Of a DNA stretch of 64,000 nucleotides, positions 60,801 through 64,000 are shown piece after piece. The translations under genes were made by a program, and so were the position numbers. The notes beneath the pieces are model-generated. The model was not told where the DNA came from and did not search any database. It worked only from the letters and a program-made list of their open reading frames with translations. Source of the stretch: Synanceia verrucosa (Eukaryota; Chordata; Actinopteri; Perciformes; Synanceiidae); the NCBI GenBank assembly GCA_029721515.1, contig CM056550.1:15813119-15877118 (forward strand). Reading direction: 5' to 3'. Numbering within the stretch: the stretch's first letter is position 1; each line of letters opens with the position of its first letter.

Positions 60801-63397
60801 AAGAGACTCATTAAAAAGAAGATAAACTAACGATTAATAGAGAAAAAAAACAATAAGAGACTCATTAATAAAGATAAACTAACGACTGATAGACAAAAGG
60901 AATAGTAATATGTGCCTGCATGTTGAGCAAGGCTGGCTTCAGGCACATAATAATCTCAATGTGCTGTTTAAACTGCAACCTTTTCAAAATAAGAGGAAAA
61001 TTAGTGATGTCAGATTTGTTATTTGACCTGTGAAAACAGCTGTGCTCCACATCAGCCCCATCAAACAGGAAGCCACTGAGGACCATGAAGAGGAAGAGGA
61101 GGCGACAGAGTGCGTCTCTGAGCGATGTTTCTCCTGACAGTCGTCACCTGCTGGCATCAGCAGCAGCTTAACTAAAAGGTCATCATCATCCCTCCACACA
61201 GCCCTGAGAGAGGCTTTTACTCTGAAAGGATGGCATCTCTACTCACATAGAGCTCCGCTGGAAGGCATCTCCCTCTGGTCTCTGGACTCCCTCTGGTCTC
61301 TGGACTCCCTCTGGTCTCTGGACTCCCTCTGGTCTCTGAGTCCACTGAGTCCAGATCGAGCTGCGACAGACAGGAAACAGTCAGGACTCAACGCAGTCCT
61401 CTGACCTCCAACACTCATTTGCATTTCACCATGGCAACAGCCAAAGTGAAGAGGTGCAGCGCATTTGTTTGGGAGGGAAAGGTGACGACAGGTGAGACAA
61501 AGCATGATGGGAAACTTTGTGAACCAGAATGCAAATAAAGAAATTAAGTGAAAAATGATTCTTCAGTGAGAATGTTTTACAAGTTCTGAGTGTCATCAAT
61601 CCTGGGCGCCTCTGCAGAAGAAGAGCTGAAACAGGAAGCTAGCGAGGTGAAGAGGAGGTGCACCTGGTGGTGTAAACAGCAGGTGAGGACGAAGAGAGAG
61701 GCCTGACAGAACAGTGACACCAGTGTTTGGAAGGTTCTCTCAGCCTCAGTACCTCCATGTCTGTTACCAGTGTTCACCTGGGAGAGCACCTGCCGACACA
61801 CCTGCCAGGTGTGTGTCAGCACAGACACGCTGCAGGCTGCAGCTGTCCTCACCCACAGTACAGAGCTGTCCAAACACAGCTGCAGCACATCTGGAAGAGC
61901 CAGGAGTCAACTTTTAATATTAAAGTCAGACAGGAAGTGCCACAGAGGAAACAGCAGGGCAGGAAATTCACTCCAGCTGCTGACATTAAATCAGAGTCCT
62001 CACTTTGAACACTTTCACAGACCAGAGGCTGTTGATAAGAAATGGACCCTAACCACCCTTTGGTTTCTGAAAACCTCAGGTTCTGGTCGTCACCATCTTG
62101 GTTTCACCATCTCAGTTTTCGGGTGGGGCTAAGTTCAACCAAACTCTGGATCAGACATTTTTAGGCTACCCAAAAAACTGATAACTATTATGGAGCAAAA
62201 GGGACGTTGCCATGGTAACTACCTGTCCATCGGCAGGTAGCTGTGCCCTAAAGCATCCTCTGCTTTATGATGTTTGACTCTAAACGAACATGAAGACCAG
62301 AGACCATAAAGTCCTGTTTCCAGTGTTCGCTGAGGGAACGAATCGTTTTCTATCAGACTGAACCAGAAGAGTCGCCCCCTGCTGGCTGACAGACAAACAG
62401 AAGGTTTGAAGTAATTTCCTGCCTGACCGTTCAGAGGAAACCTGATCATCAGGTGTGCTACCTGTCACACTGTGGTGTTTCTGCAGCATCAAGCCATGAG
62501 AGAGCAGAGTGAGCAGGTAAAGCACACCTGCTGCTGACCTGGACCACATGGAGGCCAGCACACCTGCTGGAGAAAAGACGGTACGTTAAAGTCCAAGTCC
62601 AGGTGAGATAATGTCTGCGTTCCCTGCAAAGACAGACAGGTAGGCAGTGATCTACAGGTAACACCAGGGAGAGCCCTGCCTCCACCACACTGAACACTCC
62701 CCTGTTCAAGATGCATCCTCAAAATGCAGGTTTTTATTATTTTATGTTCCAGATGAACCAAATTAACCTGTCCTGCTCCCCCTGCTCACCTGTCCTGCTC
62801 TTCCGGCTCCGGTCTCTACAGTAGATGGTGGTCTCTGGCTCTGTGGGCTCCAAAGGGCCCGGCCCAAAGGAGGAGGTGTATTTGGAGGAGGCGCAGTACG
62901 GAGGGCTGGGCGTCTGGACCAGATGTTTAGGACAGCGGGCGTCTGGACCAATCAGAGAGCCGTCTGCCAGGACGGTGCTCGGATCTGCTATGATGGTGCT
63001 TTCTAGAACAGGAGCCCAAATCAATTCATAATCAATACATCTTTATCAATTATCAACCAGGAGGTGAAGGAGATGAACTGACCATTGGGATCAACGTCGT
63101 GGTCCAGACCTGCAACAGGAAGAGATAACACACTTCACTTTATTTCCAAAATAAAAGCCCTACTCAGAGTCCAGAGAAGGAGGTACAGAAGGAGGCATCA
63201 TACCCCAGAGGGAGTCCACCATCGAGGTCTCCTGCACCGAGGACTCATCCAGCAGGGAGGAGAGCAGGGAGGCGTCAGACGCCACACTGTGGAGGCTGCT
63301 GTTGAGGAGCAACGGGCCTTTACGAGGAGTGTGGAGGAGGAGGAGAGACTCTGAGCAGGAGGTGCTGAGCTGATGGGAGCGACGAGACTTCACCGAC
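39600..63397 (-). CDS. sun1: sun1-like SUN-domain protein of the inner nuclear membrane (5' partial)
   Basis: SUN proteins span the inner nuclear membrane and bind KASH proteins in the perinuclear space, forming the LINC bridge. Exons 5' to 3': 63204-63397, 63083-63109, 62790-63002, 62462-62566, 61581-61890 (tentative end), 61247-61360 (tentative), 44969-45006, 44523-44614, 44216-44455, 44050-44118, 43857-43927, 43639-43765, 43276-43560, 42783-42867, 42590-42705, 41351-41518, 41190-41282, 39600-39716. All phases join. The order is nucleoplasmic region with SLWGLDHDVD, hydrophobic segments, coiled coils, and a SUN domain with ALESGGGSILSTRCSETYET, QPDVHPGNCWAFKGS and NWGHQDYTCLYRFRVHG. GGGSIL and WYFSQSP favour SUN1 over SUN2. 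One intron holds a 14.5-kb array. The extreme 5' end is beyond the window. Confidence 0.85.
39847..41069. repeat. 33-bp minisatellite, about 37 copies, in last sun1 intron
   Basis: The unit comprises AACGTGGGCCGAACCTAGGC and TATACATGGACCA. A block at about 40605-40970 is mostly ACATGGGCTGAACC instead of ACGTGGGCCGAACC. A third form (AACCCAGGCTAAATGCAGAC) occurs three times at about 40563, 40794 and 40894. The 33-bp period keeps several frames open on both strands, which explains the long but spurious frames. Confidence 0.95.
41190..41282 (-). CDS. sun1: sun1 SUN-domain exon (GLDDESQEEG)
   Basis: 31 codons, GLDDESQEEGKLLGSFTYEQ then DGEALQTFLVS. Acceptor TTTCAG, donor GTGAGT. Alignment of QTF to the IEVQV strand gives the same spacing as the remembered human SUN2. 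Confidence 0.95.
41351..41518 (-). CDS. sun1: sun1 SUN-domain exon (PDVHPGNCWAF)
   Basis: 56 codons, PDVHPGNCWAFKGSRGFLV to SAPRDFSVY, phase 0 on both sides. The cysteine in GNCWAF and the FSLEHLPKAL segment are SUN-domain hallmarks. Its acceptor CAG (41519-41521) touches a GA-rich minisatellite. Confidence 0.96.
41522..42322. repeat. GA-rich minisatellite abutting a sun1 splice acceptor
   Basis: Plus-strand units GAGAGCAGAAGGAGCAGCAG and GAGGAGGAGGAGAGAGAAGG, about 800 bp and nearly pure purine apart from GCAGCAG. In sun1 sense it is CT-rich and runs straight into the acceptor of exon 41351-41518. Confidence 0.95.
42590..42705 (-). CDS. sun1: sun1 SUN-domain exon (GSILSTRCSETYET)
   Basis: 116 nt encoding GGSILSTRCSETYETKAALL then SLFGFPLWYFSQSPRAVIQ. 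It carries the conserved cysteine of the KASH lid region (STRCSETY). Donor GTAACA, acceptor CCTGCAG. Confidence 0.96.
42783..42867 (-). CDS. sun1: sun1 exon before SUN core
   Basis: 28 codons plus one base, DVHAVVTNALRLFSQDRTGL then ADYALESG. This is the last coiled-coil helix and the start of the SUN domain. Acceptor CTTCCAG, donor GTCAGA. Confidence 0.95.
43276..43560 (-). CDS. sun1: sun1 luminal coiled-coil exon
   Basis: 95 codons, ISAQVQEEVRVLVYGNQ to GTTVTLE. It contains YVSEADLQVALASLQVSILQ and NISQQLEQQRHQEAV, matching the SUN1 segment before the SUN domain. The first acceptor (CTGTCAG) keeps the frame; a second CAG seven bases in would break it. Donor GTCAGT. Confidence 0.92.
43639..43765 (-). 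CDS. sun1: sun1 coiled-coil exon
   Basis: 127 nt encoding GGVDRQSHDALLAEVVRLKE and VLQDVRQDVEDLSGRQNRI, a clear heptad coiled coil. Acceptor CCTCTAG, donor GTGGGA. Confidence 0.9.
43857..43927 (-). CDS. sun1: sun1 coiled-coil exon
   Basis: 71 nt (phase 0 in, 2 out), ELQCRSEAVSTFSSSSATLQ then AAV. Acceptor TTTCAG, donor GTAACC. Little similarity can be claimed; support comes from splice signals and phase fit. Confidence 0.75.
44050..44118 (-). CDS. sun1: sun1 coiled-coil exon
   Basis: 23 codons, QQSQTCRLDQLELQLQTLAA RVE in heptads. The acceptor is a tandem GCAGCAG pair, so one glutamine may be optional. Donor GTAGGC. Confidence 0.8.
44216..44455 (-). CDS. sun1: sun1 coiled-coil exon with (EPDQ)4 repeat
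   Basis: 80 codons, EDLVVEDGSARLVRLEQSLT to RRQVEQ. Four tandem 12-bp units encode EPDQ repeated. A second possible acceptor (CTACAG) would extend the exon to 44488, adding eleven in-frame codons (ADALKCSVSSQ). Donor GTACTG. Confidence 0.85.
44523..44614 (-). CDS. sun1: sun1 luminal juxtamembrane exon
   Basis: 92 nt encoding VNITDVSGLSSMYGFMSSQS then RAEEERPHQE. Acceptor CTTCCAG, donor GTACTT. It joins in phase to the short hydrophobic exon at 44969-45006 and to the next exon. Confidence 0.8.
44969..45006 (-). CDS. sun1: sun1 micro-exon with hydrophobic segment
   Basis: 38 nt, G-TTT...TTC-A, encoding FPLRLLLVLLLF. Acceptor GTCCTGCAG, donor GTATGT. The frame that makes it hydrophobic is the one that joins the VNITDVSG exon, which supports it as part of the transmembrane region. 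The adjoining upstream intron is about 16 kb and holds the giant array. Confidence 0.7.
45007..46350 (-). other. sun1 large intron, 3' part
   Basis: AT-rich unique sequence with an (AT)n tract at 45779-45822. No exon was recognised. Confidence 0.6.
45779..45822. repeat. (AT)n microsatellite
   Basis: About 44 bp of uninterrupted AT. Confidence 0.95.
46351..60895. repeat. 14.5-kb AT-rich ~54-bp minisatellite in sun1 intron
   Basis: The unit is AATAAGAGACTCATTAATAA, AGACGATAAACTAACGATTA and ATAGAGAAAAAAAC, repeated about 270 times. Variation lies mainly in A-run length, CAATAAG versus CAACAAG or CAACGAG, AGACGAT versus AAAAGAT or AGAAGAT, and a short form (GACTAACAAACGATTAATAG). Variants are regional: CAACAAG dominates about 49.2-50.8 kb, 51.7-53.3 kb and 55.3-56.0 kb, and the short form recurs every second or third unit at 56.0-56.5 kb. 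More diverged units cluster at about 53.4-54.2 and 58.2-58.8 kb. It forms 23% of the window, separating the membrane-region exons of sun1. Confidence 0.97.
60896..61246 (-). other. sun1 intron between array and exon 61247-61360
   Basis: Unique sequence. An exon-like segment at 61148-61221 has an acceptor and donor but does not fit the phase of its neighbours, so it is not called. Confidence 0.5.
61247..61360 (-). CDS. sun1: Candidate sun1 exon with coding 18-bp repeat
   Basis: 114 nt between a strong acceptor (TGTCTGTCGCAG) and donor (GTGAGT). Entered in phase 2 it is open and reads SIWTQWTQ, then RPEGVQ-type units repeated, then GDAFQRSSM. All three frames are open, so the frame rests on phase with its neighbours. 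GDAF after the RIDDTQN segment resembles the remembered human order RVDDPQ...GDSEAF, a weak argument. Confidence 0.5.
61581..61890 (-). CDS. sun1: Candidate sun1 membrane-region exon
   Basis: Acceptor TTCCAG at 61891-61896. The reading frame VLQLCLDSSVLWVRTAAACS continues open to LVSLFCQASLFVLTCCL and RIDDTQN, ending at a GTAAAA donor in phase 2. VSLFCQASLFVLTCCL resembles VTLISWLNVFLLTRCL of human SUN1 (from memory, 8 of 16). An internal GTGAAC donor at 61777 would end the exon early; which form is used cannot be settled. Confidence 0.6.
62462..62566 (-). CDS. sun1: sun1 exon, first hydrophobic segment
   Basis: 105 nt (phase 1 in, 1 out), AGVLASMWSRSAAGVLYLLT then LLSHGLMLQKHHSVT. The segment resembles AGTLWHIWACAGYFLLQIL of human SUN1 from memory. 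The acceptor is a tandem CAGCAG pair; donor GTAGCA. Confidence 0.8.
62790..63002 (-). CDS. sun1: sun1 nucleoplasmic exon
   Basis: 213 nt encoding STIIADPSTVLADGSLIGPD, SPPYCASSKYTSSFGPGPLE and IYCRDRSRKSRT. It is basic at the end, like the YSRDRNQK stretch of SUN1. Acceptor TTCTAG, donor GTGAGC. Confidence 0.85.
63083..63109 (-). CDS. sun1: sun1 27-nt micro-exon (LDHDVDPN)
   Basis: Acceptor TTGCAG, donor GTCAGT. It joins the flanking exons as SLWG-LDHDVDPN-E, corresponding to FWGLDDDGD of human SUN1. Phase 1 in and out. Confidence 0.85.
63204..63397 (-). CDS. sun1: sun1 nucleoplasmic exon (SLWG)
   Basis: 194 nt, SVKSRRSHQLSTSCSESLLL to LDESSVQETSMVDSLWG. Serine-rich, with a basic start KSRRS. 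Acceptor CTCCTGCAG, donor GTATGA. It is the most 5' exon seen; the start codon lies beyond 64000 or in exons not recognised. Confidence 0.85.
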
Positions 63398-63596
63398 CTG
63401 CAGGAGGAGGAGAGGGGAGGAGTATGAGGAGGAGGAAGGAGGGGAAAGAAAAGGAGAAGGGACAGAAGGGGGAAGAGGAGGAGAGGGGAGAATGAGAGTG
63501 AGGTGGAGGAGGAGGGGAGGTGATGAGGGAAGGAGGAGAAAAGATGAAAATGTGTCTGGAGGTGAGTTAGCATTAGATCCTGCTGAACCCTCCTGC

Positions 63597-64000
63597 ACAG
63601 CTAGCTAACTCACCACCACCACCTCCTTCTCCTCCTCCTACAGGGCTAGCTAACTCACCACCATCTCCTCCTCCTCCTCCTCCTACAGGGCTAGCTAACT
63701 CACCACCACCACCTCCTTCTCCTCCTCCTACAGGGCTAGCTAACTCACCACCATCTCCTCCTCCTCCTCCTACAGGGCTAGCTAACTCACCACCACCACC
63801 TCCTTCTCCTCCTCCTACAGGGCTAGCTAACTCACCACCACCACCTCCTTCTCCTCCTCCTACAGGGTTAGCTAACTCACCACCATCTCCTCCTCCTCCT
63901 CCTCCTGCAGGGTTAGCTAACTCACCACCACCACCTCCTTCTCCTCCTCCTACAGGGCTAGCTAACTCACCACCATCTCCTCCTCCTCCTCCTGCAGGGC
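63597..64000. repeat. ~45-bp minisatellite with splice-like motifs (runs off right edge)
   Basis: About nine units of CAGGGCTAGCTAACTCACCA followed by CCACCACCTCCTTCT and CTCCTCCTCCTA; alternate units have CCATCTCC in place of CCACCACC. On the plus strand each unit has a pyrimidine tract and ACAG|G; on the sun1 sense strand each has GTGGTGAGTTAG, a donor-like sequence. Confidence 0.9.

Noticed and set aside
61148..61221. Candidate sun1 exon (VKASLRAVWRDDDDLLVKLL)
   Set aside because: It has an acceptor and donor, but its outgoing phase (1) cannot join the 44969-45006 exon, and no clear similarity was recognised.

Overview
This is vertebrate, almost certainly teleost fish, nuclear DNA. The evidence is split genes with GT-AG introns, long CA/TG microsatellites, fish-type tRNA-derived SINE fragments, and exons that translate into conserved vertebrate proteins. 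There are no bacterial operons, CRISPR arrays or viral genomes. Three protein-coding genes can be rebuilt exon by exon with consistent splice phases; one is complete and two run off the ends.

Layout. (1) 1-20.6 kb, minus strand: the 5' part of prkg1 (cGMP-dependent protein kinase 1). It holds the beta-type first exon (20303-20622), exon 2 (7823-7989) and exon 3 (1725-1838); the rest lies beyond the left edge. (2) 20.6-26.9 kb: the divergent intergenic region between prkg1 and a1cf, with a 0.9-kb pure pyrimidine array and an imperfect palindrome. (3) 26.9-38.9 kb, plus strand: a complete a1cf (APOBEC1 complementation factor) of 12 coding exons and 609 codons, including a GC-AG intron and a tandem acceptor that adds or removes eight residues. 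(4) 39.0-64 kb, minus strand: a SUN1-like gene for the LINC complex. Its SUN domain exons are at 39.6-42.9 kb, the luminal coiled-coil exons at 43.3-44.6 kb, and the membrane and N-terminal exons at 45.0 and 61.2-63.4 kb. Its 5' end lies beyond the right edge. a1cf and sun1 converge, with opposing poly(A) signals about 125 bp apart. prkg1 and a1cf are head to head, as I recall for human chromosome 10.

The most striking property is the repeat content. Twelve unrelated tandem arrays, with units of 3 to about 54 bp, fill roughly 55% of the window. Nearly all lie in introns or in the prkg1/a1cf spacer. The largest is 14.5 kb of an AT-rich unit of about 54 bp inside one sun1 intron. Others are a 5.8-kb 21-bp array and a 3.4-kb 13-bp array in prkg1, a 3.5-kb CTA-type array in the last a1cf intron, and a 33-bp array in the last sun1 intron. 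Almost all the long open frames in the window are by-products of these arrays and are not annotated as genes.

Functionally the three genes are unrelated: cGMP signalling, RNA editing/RNA binding, and nuclear envelope-cytoskeleton coupling. I found no convincing new gene system. What is most worth following up is the array-rich architecture: arrays abutting splice sites, arrays carrying splice-like motifs, coding micro-repeats in sun1, and a frame of the 21-bp array in which common variants are largely synonymous. Exon boundaries come from splice consensus, phase and remembered family sequences; no alignment was run.
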